A stretch of DNA of 64,000 nt from assembly GCF_000244875.1 (NCBI RefSeq), contig NC_016791.1:1609501-1673500 (forward strand), written 5' to 3'. How positions within the stretch are numbered: position 1 is the first letter of the stretch; each line of letters opens with the position of its first letter. Under the pieces are notes generated by a model. The model worked only from the letters and a program-made list of their open reading frames with translations. It had not been told where the DNA came from and ran no database searches. This document shows, one piece after another, positions 8,302 through 16,687 of this stretch. The stretch is from Clostridium sp. BNL1100. Lineage in GTDB: Bacteria; Bacillota; Clostridia; Acetivibrionales; DSM-1351. A program made the translations under genes and the position numbers.

Positions 8302-9485
8302 AAACAGCGGGTTTATTTGAAAATAATGAAGTAATGGCAGGAATAAATAAATTCCTGAATAAGTTTGATATAAGTATTGTATACAACATGGAAGACCTTT
8401 TGAACAATGTCAGCAACATTAACAGTTGTCAGGATCTAGAAGCAATACTAATTCATGCTGCTGCAAGGCCAAAGGAACCACATAAAAAGCTTCTATACAA
8501 TATTAGAGCCATACTTCCAAATACATTATTAATCTGGTTCTGCCATGAAAATGAAAAGGATGAGCAGTTTGAAGCGTGGGCCTTCAGTGCGGTTGGATTG
8601 AAGCATATCATATACATAAATGAAAATGGAGAAATACCTGTAAATCGCTTGGTTGAAACACTTACGGCAGAGCATGAACGTCTGGTACACCTTGAAGAAG
8701 CGAAGAAACAGAAGCAAGCTGTTAATACCAAGCTTTTAAGGGTGAAGCCACCACCTAAAGAAAAAATAGTTGAGAAGGTAGTGGAGAAAAAAATAATAGT
8801 AGAAAAAGAAGTAATTGTAGACAGACCTACAGTTGTGAAAGGGTTGCTTAAAATAGCAACCTTTTCTGTTTCCCCGGGCTGTGGAAGTACCTCTATGGCA
8901 GTCCGGTTGGGCAAGTACCTGTCACTGTACGGAAAGACAGCCGTAATAGAGGTTGACGGGTCAGATTCATTGCAGTTCGCAAAGCCGATATCAAACTGTG
9001 ACTACAGGGCTTTGAAAAAACCGGAAGAGCTTGGAGATGCTTTATATGAACTTTATAGGTCAGGATTTAACATAACCGTTACTGATTATGGATGCCTGTT
9101 CAAAATCAATTCAAACGGGAGTCTAGACAGTAATCAGGAGGATTCAATAAACCGGGTATTACTGAAGGAATTTATAAAGGCTGATGTAAAACTGGGGATG
9201 GCATTTACAGCCCCTTGGCAGCTGGAAAAGTTAAAATTCTTTACACCCGGAAGCGAAGTATTTGAAGGACTTTGCGGCAAGGCATATGAGGAGTTGTGCT
9301 TTCTCACTGACGGAGAAGAAAACAAGGCAGAAAAATATTTGAACGGCATCAAGTGCTTCAGTAGAGATATGGATACAGACCTTCTAATACAGACACTTAT
9401 TCCGGATATAGCGGTTCCAAAAGAGAAAAAACAGCAGAGGCAGTATAGGATATTCAGATTACTGCCAAGAATAAGGGGGGTATAA
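8298..9485 (+). CDS. CpaE/TadZ-like protein 1 with lysine-less P-loop
   Basis: The 395-residue protein has an N-terminal region resembling an atypical receiver domain (about 1-125), a charged coiled-coil-like linker rich in VEK/VVE (about 155-177), then a MinD/ParA-like domain beginning KIATFSVSPGCGSTSMAV. The P-loop (about residues 193-200, PGCGSTSM) lacks the signature lysine: Ser stands where GKT/S is expected. CpaE/TadZ proteins localise Tad pilus machinery, and atypical P-loops are known in that family. The ATG overlaps the upstream stop (ATGA). Two further paralogue-like proteins with the same loss are encoded at 10187 and 27465. Confidence 0.7.
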   Translation: MKTAGLFENNEVMAGINKFLNKFDISIVYNMEDLLNNVSNINSCQDLEAILIHAAARPKEPHKKLLYNIRAILPNTLLIWFCHENEKDEQFEAWAFSAVGLKHIIYINENGEIPVNRLVETLTAEHERLVHLEEAKKQKQAVNTKLLRVKPPPKEKIVEKVVEKKIIVEKEVIVDRPTVVKGLLKIATFSVSPGCGSTSMAVRLGKYLSLYGKTAVIEVDGSDSLQFAKPISNCDYRALKKPEELGDALYELYRSGFNITVTDYGCLFKINSNGSLDSNQEDSINRVLLKEFIKADVKLGMAFTAPWQLEKLKFFTPGSEVFEGLCGKAYEELCFLTDGEENKAEKYLNGIKCFSRDMDTDLLIQTLIPDIAVPKEKKQQRQYRIFRLLPRIRGV

Positions 9486-9492
9486 ACAAGAA

Positions 9493-10173
9493 ATGAGACA
9501 GAAATTAAAAGGAATTATAGGAATAGCTATTATGTTTATAGCACTAATTGCAACATATTTATGGGTTACTTACGGACAAACCGAGGTTCAATCAGTATCC
9601 CTGCTTGTGGCCCAAAAGGATATACCAAAGGGTACTGTAATCAACAACGCACAGGACTATTTCAAACCTCAGAAAATAAGCCTTGAATCAGCAGTTACAG
9701 GAGCAATAAAGCCAAATCAAATCAATTTGCTGGATGGTCGGATAGCAGAGCAGTTTATTCCTGCTAACGGACAAATCGTAAAGCAGACATTTTCAAATAA
9801 CAGCCTGATACTCAAGGAAAATGAATTTGTATTCAAACTTCCGCCTACTTGGGTATATTCAATTCCGTCATCAATACGGCGTGGAGACAAAATCAGCATA
9901 TATGAAATAGACAGCAAAATTGATAACAAGTTAAATACCAATGAGGACATTGCAGCTATGCTGACCAAAGGCAAACAGGAATCAATATTTGATACCACAG
10001 TAGTATATGTAAAAGACAGTACCAACAGGGAAGTTACAGACACAAACGGAAATGAACGACTTGACGGAACATCCCAAGTGTCTGCAATAGAGATAATATG
10101 TACCCGACAGGATACACAGGTACTGGAAAACAGTGTGCTAAGCGGAAAAAAACTAATAGTTGTTTACAGATAG
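9493..10173 (+). CDS. CpaB/RcpC-like SAF-domain protein
   Basis: The 226-residue protein has one N-terminal membrane anchor (about 8-26) and then a SAF domain starting LLVAQKDIPKGTVI near residues 37-50, the hallmark of CpaB/RcpC pilus assembly proteins. It would stand on the outer face of the membrane and act in assembly or gating of the Tad pilus. It lies between the first CpaE-like gene and the second, as in Tad loci. The ATG at 9493 follows a GGGGGG stretch with rather long spacing. Confidence 0.82.
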   Translation: MRQKLKGIIGIAIMFIALIATYLWVTYGQTEVQSVSLLVAQKDIPKGTVINNAQDYFKPQKISLESAVTGAIKPNQINLLDGRIAEQFIPANGQIVKQTFSNNSLILKENEFVFKLPPTWVYSIPSSIRRGDKISIYEIDSKIDNKLNTNEDIAAMLTKGKQESIFDTTVVYVKDSTNREVTDTNGNERLDGTSQVSAIEIICTRQDTQVLENSVLSGKKLIVVYR

Positions 10174-10186
10174 AAGGGAGAGAAAA

Positions 10187-11353
10187 ATGAATACAGTAAC
10201 ATTAATAACCAATGATATTGACTTATACAATGTATTTTCAAATTCAAAACTATTTGATGAAGTAAACATTGCATCCAGCCTTGATGAAAAAATAGAATAT
10301 GATTACCTTGTAGTTTCAGATAGGCTATACAACATAAATGAGCTGATACAAAGTGTAGAAAGGGGCATCAGGGCAAAGAAAATAACGTATCTGCTAAGTT
10401 CGGCAAAGGGCAATCAATCGGGTTATTCCTCATTGACTGCTCTTTTAAAATCCCACGGAATAAGCATACTACCTCCTAAGCTTACTGAAAGTCAGCTGCT
10501 ATTACGTTTCTGTGAAATAATAAACCTTCAGGAAAGAAAAACCAATAATGTAGTAGTACTATTTGGAGCTGATTCTAAGGTCGGAACAACCTTGACTGCA
10601 TTGAGTATTGCCGAGAACATGGCAGAGCAGAGTGAAGGAAACATCGCATTTCTGAATATGTCCGGCCATTTGTCATATTCATATGTTGAAAACTGTGAAG
10701 GCAAGGGAATGGACAGTATACGGTCAAAGGTTTTTAATAAAATATTGTCAAAGGATGAATTAATGGAATCCATGGTAAAAAGCAGAGAACTTAAAAACCT
10801 GTACATTCTTCCTCCATGTAAAACACTGATTGATTTTAAATACTACAAAACAGACCACATTGAGTACGTAATAAACATGGCATCCAAAATCTTTGATGCA
10901 GTAATAGTAGACGCAGGCTGGTATCCCCATAATGAACTGTACTTCGGTGCATTGAATTCCACACCCAACAGGTACATGGTAACAACACCCCAGCAGTCAA
11001 ACTTGGATAACCATAGAATAATTAAACAGCAAGCGTTGGATGAATACGGTATCACCGAGAGAAAAAGCAATGCCGAGAAACGGGATACACCCAATAATAT
11101 TTTACTGATAGTAAACAAGCAGAGTGATGGTTTAGGTACAAACGTTACAAAAGATTATGACATGGTTTTTGCGGTGTCGCTGCCATATATTCCAAATGCA
11201 TCCTACCTAACTGACATTCAGAATAAATCACTCAGAGGATTAAGAAAACAATATGATAGACAGCTGGACAAGCTTACAAACGTGATGGCATTACAGATTG
11301 AATACAAGCTGCAGCAAAAACAAAAGGCGAAAAGTATATTTAACAGGGGGTGA
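10187..11353 (+). CDS. CpaE/TadZ-like protein 2 with lysine-less P-loop
   Basis: The start is set at ATG 10187 after GAAGGGAGAG; the in-frame codon at 10160 lies inside the CpaB gene. The 388-residue protein has an N-terminal receiver-like half and a C-terminal MinD/ParA-like half. The P-loop GADSKVGTT (about 127-135) again lacks the lysine after its last glycine. A Walker B-like VIVDAGW is kept near residue 246. In Tad systems CpaE/TadZ sits before the CpaF ATPase gene, exactly as here. It would act as a polar or membrane localisation factor rather than a conventional ATPase; that is inference from the altered loop. Confidence 0.75.
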   Translation: MNTVTLITNDIDLYNVFSNSKLFDEVNIASSLDEKIEYDYLVVSDRLYNINELIQSVERGIRAKKITYLLSSAKGNQSGYSSLTALLKSHGISILPPKLTESQLLLRFCEIINLQERKTNNVVVLFGADSKVGTTLTALSIAENMAEQSEGNIAFLNMSGHLSYSYVENCEGKGMDSIRSKVFNKILSKDELMESMVKSRELKNLYILPPCKTLIDFKYYKTDHIEYVINMASKIFDAVIVDAGWYPHNELYFGALNSTPNRYMVTTPQQSNLDNHRIIKQQALDEYGITERKSNAEKRDTPNNILLIVNKQSDGLGTNVTKDYDMVFAVSLPYIPNASYLTDIQNKSLRGLRKQYDRQLDKLTNVMALQIEYKLQQKQKAKSIFNRG

Positions 11354-11357
11354 ATAA

Positions 11358-12845
11358 ATGAGTAATGTTATACAGAATCCCGACTACACCAAAATGAAGG
11401 AATTCGACTTGGAAGAACTACTGAGCAGGTCCCGTAATAGGAGAAAAAGGAGTTTGGGATACGAAGCTTTAGATAACAATTCAAGGTTCCTTTTACTTTG
11501 TTCCAGAATCAAAAAACACATTGATGACGAATGGATCAGAGAGCAGAACCAGAATAACCAGAAGTTACTTTTAGAAAGACACAGAAATGCTATACTTGGC
11601 AAACCCACAGAAGTAAATTACCTGAAAGATAGAATCAGGGAATATTTAAAAGCCAACAGGCTTGAAAATGAAGGATATCCTTCATGGTATAAAAACCTGG
11701 TGGATGCAATATTTCATGAAAATTGGGGTATAGCCGGTATTGCGGAGTGGATGGACATGCCGGAAAGCTCGTCGGCAAAGATAATAGGTGACAGGATATA
11801 TTTCTTTATAGACGGTAAACAGGTACTAAAAGAGCAGAGAATAAGCAAAAAAAGGTTTGAACAGTTAAGACAGGCTTTTATGCTCAGTGATGAAACCAAA
11901 AGAGCCAATGAAAACTATTCAGAGCTTTATATGTATTCAGGAGAGCGTGTTACCGTTTATACCGGAAAAAGGGTTATTGACAGTCAGTCCGTTATGGTAT
12001 TCAGAAAGTATGTAGTAAAGGTTCTGACCTTTGAAGAGCAGGCCAGGCGAGGTACTATACCTATCGAATTGGTACCGGCACTGGAAGCACTTGTGAAATG
12101 CGGTGTTAAAGTAGCGTTTATCGGCCCTGTTCGTTCAGGTAAATCAACCATGCTGTTAACCTGGCAGTTATATGAAGATCCGGAACTGGAAGGAGTACTA
12201 ATACAAACCGATCCTGAAATTCGGATACATGAAGTAATGCCAAAGGCTCCTATCATGCCGTTGATTGCAGGAGGAAAGGAGCTCTTTGAGTTATCATCGG
12301 AAATATTGAAATCAGATGCAGACTACCTGGTAGTTCAGGAAGTCAGGGATGGCTACACTGCATACATTGCGGTTGAGGCAGCCAATAAAGGAACAAACCG
12401 CTTGAAGATAACTGCTCACCTGTCAAATCCGGAAGATTTCTGCTATGACATAGCCAACAAGATTCAAGGAGTGTTTGGAGGTAACATTGACTACCAGATG
12501 GTAAGAGTGGCAAACAGCTTTAACTTTCTCTTTGAAATGGTTCAGCTGCCGGGTAAAAGGTCACAAAAAAGACTTAAATCCATATATGAAATCCGTTACG
12601 ATACTGAAGCCAATATAATAAGCTATCACAAAATTTGTGAATATTATAAAGATACAGACAGCTGGTGCTTTAATTACAGTGTTGGGAAGAAGGTTATGGA
12701 GCTTGGCGAGTTTGAAAATCCAAAAGCACTTGAAGTATATCAAAACACGTTGAAGTCACTTACCAAAAAGTATCCAATGCCTGACAAGGTAATAAAGCCT
12801 ACTTATTCAAAGGTAGCTAGCAAAGAAGGTGAACGTGCGAAATGA
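11358..12845 (+). CDS. CpaF/TadA-family secretion ATPase
   Basis: This is the motor ATPase of Tad/Flp pilus or VirB11-type secretion, cytoplasmic and hexameric in known members. The 495-residue protein has a Walker A motif GPVRSGKSTM near residues 256-265, a Walker B region YLVVQEVRDG near 320-329, and a downstream ITAHLS histidine motif typical of this family. Start ATG 11358 follows AGGGGG. It is followed at once, with overlapping ATG, by the TadB-like gene, the order seen in Tad operons. Classical Gram-positive conjugation systems usually lack a VirB11 ATPase, so its presence in this cluster is notable. Confidence 0.9.
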   Translation: MSNVIQNPDYTKMKEFDLEELLSRSRNRRKRSLGYEALDNNSRFLLLCSRIKKHIDDEWIREQNQNNQKLLLERHRNAILGKPTEVNYLKDRIREYLKANRLENEGYPSWYKNLVDAIFHENWGIAGIAEWMDMPESSSAKIIGDRIYFFIDGKQVLKEQRISKKRFEQLRQAFMLSDETKRANENYSELYMYSGERVTVYTGKRVIDSQSVMVFRKYVVKVLTFEEQARRGTIPIELVPALEALVKCGVKVAFIGPVRSGKSTMLLTWQLYEDPELEGVLIQTDPEIRIHEVMPKAPIMPLIAGGKELFELSSEILKSDADYLVVQEVRDGYTAYIAVEAANKGTNRLKITAHLSNPEDFCYDIANKIQGVFGGNIDYQMVRVANSFNFLFEMVQLPGKRSQKRLKSIYEIRYDTEANIISYHKICEYYKDTDSWCFNYSVGKKVMELGEFENPKALEVYQNTLKSLTKKYPMPDKVIKPTYSKVASKEGERAK

Positions 12846-13813
12846 AACCCAATATAATCGGGATTTTACTACAACACATTGTACCATGGGGTTGTGTTGG
12901 ACTTCTTGCTGCCGGACTCTGGTTTATCTTTGGTACTTCAATAGTAAATATGTTCAAAGAAGTACAGCGTTATAGGCAATTGGAGAAAACCGTCAGTGCT
13001 ACTAAAAAGAAAAGTCAGGGAATAATATTCAGTCATATATACAAGGTTTTGACTGCGACCTTATCAAAAGGAATATCTGACTTAGGGACTTATTCCTTTA
13101 TGATAGGGAGCGTTTCATTATTTATTTTCAGTTTCCTGACTGCATTAAAGCTGTTCAACTTTATTATAAGTCTTGGTATTGCAATAATAATATCTGCTTC
13201 GCCCTATGTGCTGCTGCGACTAAAGCTCAGGTCAGTACAAATTGAAGGTTCCTATGATGCAAATGTACTGGTGCCAAGTATTACAAACGAATATAAGCAG
13301 CATTATTTCAATATGATAAATGCCATAGAAAACTGTGCTGTCCGGGAGGATATAGGGAGTTACTCAAGAAAGAATCTGTTCAGACTGTCTCTGGCTTTAA
13401 AGGCATATTATTCGGAGGAGGACTTGGACAAAGCAATCGAACGCTTTGTATTCGCATACAATACCGAATGGGCTGTGCTGCTGGGGCTGAATATCAAAAT
13501 GGCAATCCATAAAGGAATTGCCGTCAGCAGCGGACTTGAAGATATATTGAAAAAGTTGAAGGACAGCAGTGAACAGGTGGAAGTAAGCAAAAGATATAAT
13601 ACTGATGCATTTGCAATAAAATTTTTATTAATTCCTCTATACATCGGAGGAATTTTGTTTTCAATAAGCACATTCGGTTTTACATTGAAAAAATACTTTG
13701 AATATCAGTTTTTAAATCCAGTGGGCCTGCGTACAGGGATTATATCGTTTATGGGTATTATAGTGAGCTTTATAGCTCTCAGAATGATTACAAAGCCCAA
13801 ATACGACATATGA
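12842..13813 (+). CDS. TadB-like type II secretion F-domain membrane protein
   Basis: The 323-residue polytopic protein has hydrophobic segments near residues 10-30, 85-130, 255-280 and 295-315 and a helical cytoplasmic region between them. This is the layout of the T2SS F-domain platform proteins TadB/TadC. It would form the inner-membrane platform on which the CpaF ATPase acts. It overlaps the CpaF gene by four bases (ATGA) and is followed 16 bases later by the TadC-like gene. Confidence 0.78.
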   Translation: MKPNIIGILLQHIVPWGCVGLLAAGLWFIFGTSIVNMFKEVQRYRQLEKTVSATKKKSQGIIFSHIYKVLTATLSKGISDLGTYSFMIGSVSLFIFSFLTALKLFNFIISLGIAIIISASPYVLLRLKLRSVQIEGSYDANVLVPSITNEYKQHYFNMINAIENCAVREDIGSYSRKNLFRLSLALKAYYSEEDLDKAIERFVFAYNTEWAVLLGLNIKMAIHKGIAVSSGLEDILKKLKDSSEQVEVSKRYNTDAFAIKFLLIPLYIGGILFSISTFGFTLKKYFEYQFLNPVGLRTGIISFMGIIVSFIALRMITKPKYDI

Positions 13814-13829
13814 AGGGAGGGAATATATA

Positions 13830-14714
13830 GTGATAATACTTCCTTATATAGTGATTCTAATAGTGTTCTTTTTTGGAGCTGCAATATATAAGAGATCCTT
13901 CAGCTATGAAAGTGCAGGATTCAGGTTTTCAAGAGACGTAACCCGGAGAAGTCTTGATAGGATCACCAAATGGTATAAAAAAGAGTTTGAAAGTGAAGAG
14001 ACTGATAGAGTACTGAAGCAGGCAGGAATTAAACTGTCTGCTTTTTCTTATCAGCTAATCCGTTATTCATTGCTTGTACTCTGGCTTGCCTATACAACGT
14101 ATATCCGGTTGAACAGGGGATTAGGAGTAAACATTCATATTTTTCTATGGATAATAACCTTAGTTGTATCAAGACCAAGCCTGAAGTTTTTAAGTTTCAG
14201 AAGTCCATTTTCAATGTTATGTGATTTGATGAACAAAAGAAAAAGAGAAAAATGCGATGTTGAGATATTCAGAGTTCTTAGTCAGCTAAAGAATATGGTT
14301 ATTTCAATGCCAGAAAAAGCACTTTCCTCAGAGTATTTAATAGGTGAAATTACAAAGTATACAAAAACGACTAGGCCATATTTCATGAGAATGTTAGCTT
14401 ATTGGTACGAAGGAAGGTACAAGGAAGGACAGGAGTATTTTCAAAGCTCTATAGGAACAGAGGCAGCCAGGTCTATAGCCGGACTTATAGGAAAACTTGA
14501 TTATATTCCACCGGAAGAATTCATATCACAGATTGATTTATATCAGAATCAGGTGGAAGACAAACGTAAAACAGCAGTTAAAAAAGTACGTGAACATCAG
14601 GGTAATGTAGTATTCGTGATTGCTATGCTATCAGGAATTGCTATTTTAATAAATTTTCTTGCCGTGGCGGTTGGAATTGATACTATTCCCATGCTCCAGA
14701 AGGTATCTTTCTAA
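13830..14714 (+). CDS. TadC-like type II secretion F-domain membrane protein
   Basis: The 294-residue protein has an N-terminal membrane segment, a pair of helices near residues 70-115, a long cytoplasmic helical stretch and a C-terminal membrane segment near 265-285. Its size, topology and position after TadB fit TadC, the second platform protein of Tad pili. The start is GTG 13830 after GGGAGGG. No catalytic motifs are expected in this family. Confidence 0.72.
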   Translation: MIILPYIVILIVFFFGAAIYKRSFSYESAGFRFSRDVTRRSLDRITKWYKKEFESEETDRVLKQAGIKLSAFSYQLIRYSLLVLWLAYTTYIRLNRGLGVNIHIFLWIITLVVSRPSLKFLSFRSPFSMLCDLMNKRKREKCDVEIFRVLSQLKNMVISMPEKALSSEYLIGEITKYTKTTRPYFMRMLAYWYEGRYKEGQEYFQSSIGTEAARSIAGLIGKLDYIPPEEFISQIDLYQNQVEDKRKTAVKKVREHQGNVVFVIAMLSGIAILINFLAVAVGIDTIPMLQKVSF

Positions 14715-14743
14715 GCTGTGCAGGCCAAAGGAGGTGAACATAC

Positions 14744-14833
14744 TTGGATAAAAGGAAAGCAACAATTATAAAGTTTTTATTAGGTTTTGTAGGTGGAGCA
14801 ATAGCAGTATCAATATACTTTGTAGCAAAATAA
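14744..14833 (+). CDS. Very small single-helix membrane protein, 29 residues
   Basis: A TTG start at 14744 is preceded by AAAGGAGGTG with good spacing. The product is a basic N-terminus followed by one hydrophobic helix (FLLGFVGGAIAVSIYFV) and ends in AK. It lies where Tad loci carry pilin or pseudopilin genes. Two slightly longer small proteins with similar Gly/Ala-containing helices follow. Function unknown; the strong RBS supports translation. Confidence 0.55.
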   Translation: MDKRKATIIKFLLGFVGGAIAVSIYFVAK

Positions 14834-14862
14834 TTTGCAATTTGGAAAGGAGATCTTCAATA

Positions 14863-15030
14863 ATGAAGGATTTTTTAACATTACTGGCTGGAGTACTTAT
14901 AGGAGCACTGTTTTTCGTATTAATATGGGGAACAGGCGGAAACGACAATTCGAGTCTGGCCGGTAAATCAAAAAATATTTTTGATAATGTGACAATTGAA
15001 ATGGCAAATAAGGTCAAGGTGTCACCGTAA
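14863..15030 (+). CDS. Small membrane protein, 55 residues, paralogue of the next gene
   Basis: ATG 14863 follows GGAAAGGAG. The product starts MKDFLTLLAGVLIGALFF, one hydrophobic helix, then about 30 polar residues. The next gene encodes a closely similar start (MKEFLATMAGVILGAFLF), so the two are tandem paralogues. The general shape (short N-terminus, one helix, polar tail) suits a pilin or pseudopilin of the adjacent Tad-like system, but no Flp processing motif is obvious. Confidence 0.6.
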   Translation: MKDFLTLLAGVLIGALFFVLIWGTGGNDNSSLAGKSKNIFDNVTIEMANKVKVSP

Positions 15031-15044
15031 GGGGATGAGACGAC

Positions 15045-15203
15045 ATGAAAGAGTTTTTAGCTACCATGGCAGGAGTTATACTGGGGGCATTTCTTTTTAC
15101 AATGATTCTGGGGCCGGGAAATACTACTAAATCCCTAAAATCGGAAACAGGTAATGTGATGAAATATACAGTTAAACAAATGCATGAGGAATTGGTTCCA
15201 TAA
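15045..15203 (+). CDS. Small membrane protein, 52 residues, paralogue of the preceding gene
   Basis: ATG 15045 follows GGGGATGAG. The single N-terminal hydrophobic helix is nearly identical in pattern to that of the 14863 gene, with a different polar tail. A perfect hairpin follows at 15217-15255, after which the TadE-like genes resume. Candidate structural or accessory subunit of the Tad-like apparatus; function inferred from context only. Confidence 0.58.
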   Translation: MKEFLATMAGVILGAFLFTMILGPGNTTKSLKSETGNVMKYTVKQMHEELVP

Positions 15204-15216
15204 TTATCTGCATAAA

Positions 15217-15255
15217 ACAGGGGTATGCAATAAACGTTTTGTTACATACCCCTGT
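15217..15255 (+). terminator. Perfect 11-bp hairpin between pilin-like and TadE-like genes
   Basis: ACAGGGGTATG (15217-15227) pairs perfectly with CATACCCCTGT (15245-15255). Only a weak T-rich stretch follows, so it may attenuate or protect the transcript rather than stop it fully, perhaps setting higher levels for the small upstream genes. Confidence 0.5.
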
Positions 15256-15279
15256 TATTTATGTATTGGAGTGTGAGGT

Positions 15280-15696
15280 ATGAAGAATTTTTTAGCTGGC
15301 TTGGCTATCGTAGTTTTACTGATAGTATTTCCATTGCAATCAGTACTGGAAATATCCAATGAGCGAAGAGTCCAAAGGTTCTCAGACATAGTATATGTTG
15401 CAGCACAAACAGCAAGATTGGACGGGTATTTTAAACAAACAACAATAGATAAGCTTAAATCAGACTTGATGAAAGAATTTCATGATCTTTCTGATGGAGA
15501 TATATATATTAACGTAACAACAACCATGAAATACAGGACAAATGAATTTGATGAAAGGGAGGCAATAAACTACGATATCCGGATTCAAATAAGAAAAATA
15601 GTTGCAGTTCCGGCATATTGGGGAATATCAGAGAGCGAAAATCAGACTAATGCCAAAAGAGCAGGGTTTGTGTTAAGTGAGGTGTTGGCACCATGA
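15280..15696 (+). CDS. TadE/F-like pseudopilin
   Basis: The 138-residue protein has a short N-terminus with one hydrophobic helix (about residues 4-24), followed by a soluble mixed alpha/beta domain. This fits TadE/TadF pseudopilins by size, topology and position after TadBC. The ATG at 15280 follows GTGAGGT. It overlaps the next gene by four bases, and the two products share the same layout, like a TadE-TadF pair. No sequence signature strong enough for a firm family name is visible. Confidence 0.6.
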   Translation: MKNFLAGLAIVVLLIVFPLQSVLEISNERRVQRFSDIVYVAAQTARLDGYFKQTTIDKLKSDLMKEFHDLSDGDIYINVTTTMKYRTNEFDEREAINYDIRIQIRKIVAVPAYWGISESENQTNAKRAGFVLSEVLAP

Positions 15697-16184
15697 AAGC
15701 ATTTCTTTTCGGTATAGCAGCCTTCTTTTTTGGTTTGATAGTGTGGCTTTTCTGCCACGACTACAACCTGAACCATATGCACTATAACCAGTTGAGGACA
15801 GTAGCTGAAGAAGCATCGGTGGCAGCAGCACTGTTTACAGATAGTCAGGCTGAAAATGAGGGAAATATAGTATTTAATCAGACAGAGGGACATAAGGCCA
15901 TAAAAGCAGTATTAAAATCAATGCTAAAAACCGATGAAAACCTAAATCCGGTGGAAGGAAGCTATTGGCAGGAACAAATTACATACAAAGCATACTTCTT
16001 TGACGATTCCAACACAACATATCCCAAAAGCTTTACCGATTCGGAAACGGGTTTTAAGTTTGAGATTCTGCGACCTTCGGTTGTGGTTACAATAAATGCC
16101 GGAAAAGCCAGATACACTATGGCAGGAATTATAGATGATACAGTAAATATCCGAAGTGCTGCACATGAGATTGTGGGGTGGTAA
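15693..16184 (+). CDS. TadE/F-like pseudopilin
   Basis: The 163-residue protein has an N-terminal helix (MKAFLFGIAAFFFGLIVWLF), then a soluble domain with an ALFT segment and beta-rich C-terminal half. It is translationally coupled to the preceding gene (ATGA overlap) and is the last member of the Tad-like block before the toxin/antisense locus. Its assignment as a pseudopilin rests on topology and neighbourhood. Confidence 0.58.
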   Translation: MKAFLFGIAAFFFGLIVWLFCHDYNLNHMHYNQLRTVAEEASVAAALFTDSQAENEGNIVFNQTEGHKAIKAVLKSMLKTDENLNPVEGSYWQEQITYKAYFFDDSNTTYPKSFTDSETGFKFEILRPSVVVTINAGKARYTMAGIIDDTVNIRSAAHEIVGW

Positions 16185-16261
16185 ATAAAAAAACATGCAA
16201 AAAATCAGTTCCGGGGATACTGAAATAAAATGGGAAAAATCCCTGAAACACTTGAAAATAC

Positions 16262-16290
16262 TTGATTTCAGAAGATTTTTATGGTAAAAT
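16262..16290 (+). promoter_or_regulatory. Promoter of the holin-like toxin transcript
   Basis: TTGATT (16262-16267) and TAAAAT (16285-16290) are separated by 17 bases. It lies about 110 bases before the toxin ATG, leaving a long leader with a TCTCTT/AAGAGA hairpin just before the ribosome-binding site, as in other type I toxin mRNAs. Confidence 0.6.
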
Positions 16291-16398
16291 ATAGATGTAA
16301 AGTAAATAAAATCAATCGCCAAGTTTAAGGTGGTTGGATGTAAACAGGGTGGTAGTCATCTCTGAATCTCTTACAAAAGAGAAAGGAGGTGGCATGGT

Positions 16399-16506
16399 AT
16401 GAATACTTATGAAGCAGTATCGCTAATGATAATGTTCTCAATGTTTCTCATATCGTTGCTCTCCTTGATTATTGCAATAATCAAGTTATACGAGCGAAAA
16501 AAATAA
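16399..16506 (+). CDS. Putative holin-like toxin (type I toxin-antitoxin, Hol_Tox family)
   Basis: The 35-residue product starts MNTYEAVSLMIMFSMFL and ends in YERKK: a short N-terminus with the family's YEA-SLM motif, one membrane helix and a basic tail. This is the pattern of the small holin-like toxins found in Firmicutes type I systems (TxpA-like). AAAGGAGGT lies 8 bases upstream. Its 3' end overlaps an oppositely directed RNA gene with its own promoter and terminator. Such toxins insert into the membrane when antisense control is lost; here it could stabilise the element. Confidence 0.75.
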   Translation: MNTYEAVSLMIMFSMFLISLLSLIIAIIKLYERKK

Positions 16507-16597
16507 TCACCCTGTATTCGCACTACAGAGTGATTAGATTAATAATCTGTTTATAATGTAGAGTGACTGCCACATCTTGTGGACATTCAATCACCTT
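16497..16597 (-). ncRNA. Antisense RNA of the holin-like toxin (RatA-type antitoxin)
   Basis: On the minus strand, a transcript of about 100 nt is predicted from near 16597 to about 16497. Its promoter is described separately (16604-16631). Its end is a hairpin with arms at 16524-16535 and 16505-16516, followed on that strand by ATTTTTTT, overlapping the last codons of the toxin. The overlap with the toxin mRNA 3' end is the arrangement of type I txpA/RatA-like pairs. Confidence 0.65.
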
Positions 16598-16603
16598 AAT
16601 TAT

Positions 16604-16631
16604 ATTATACCAAGTTTGATTAAAAAGTAAA
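16604..16631 (-). promoter_or_regulatory. Promoter of the antisense RNA
   Basis: Read on the minus strand: TTTACT (16626-16631) and a perfect TATAAT (16604-16609) with a 16-base spacer. Confidence 0.6.
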
Positions 16632-16687
16632 CCGTAAAACTAATCTTTAATTCAAGTATTTTACATTTATAAAGGAGAATAGAGCGT

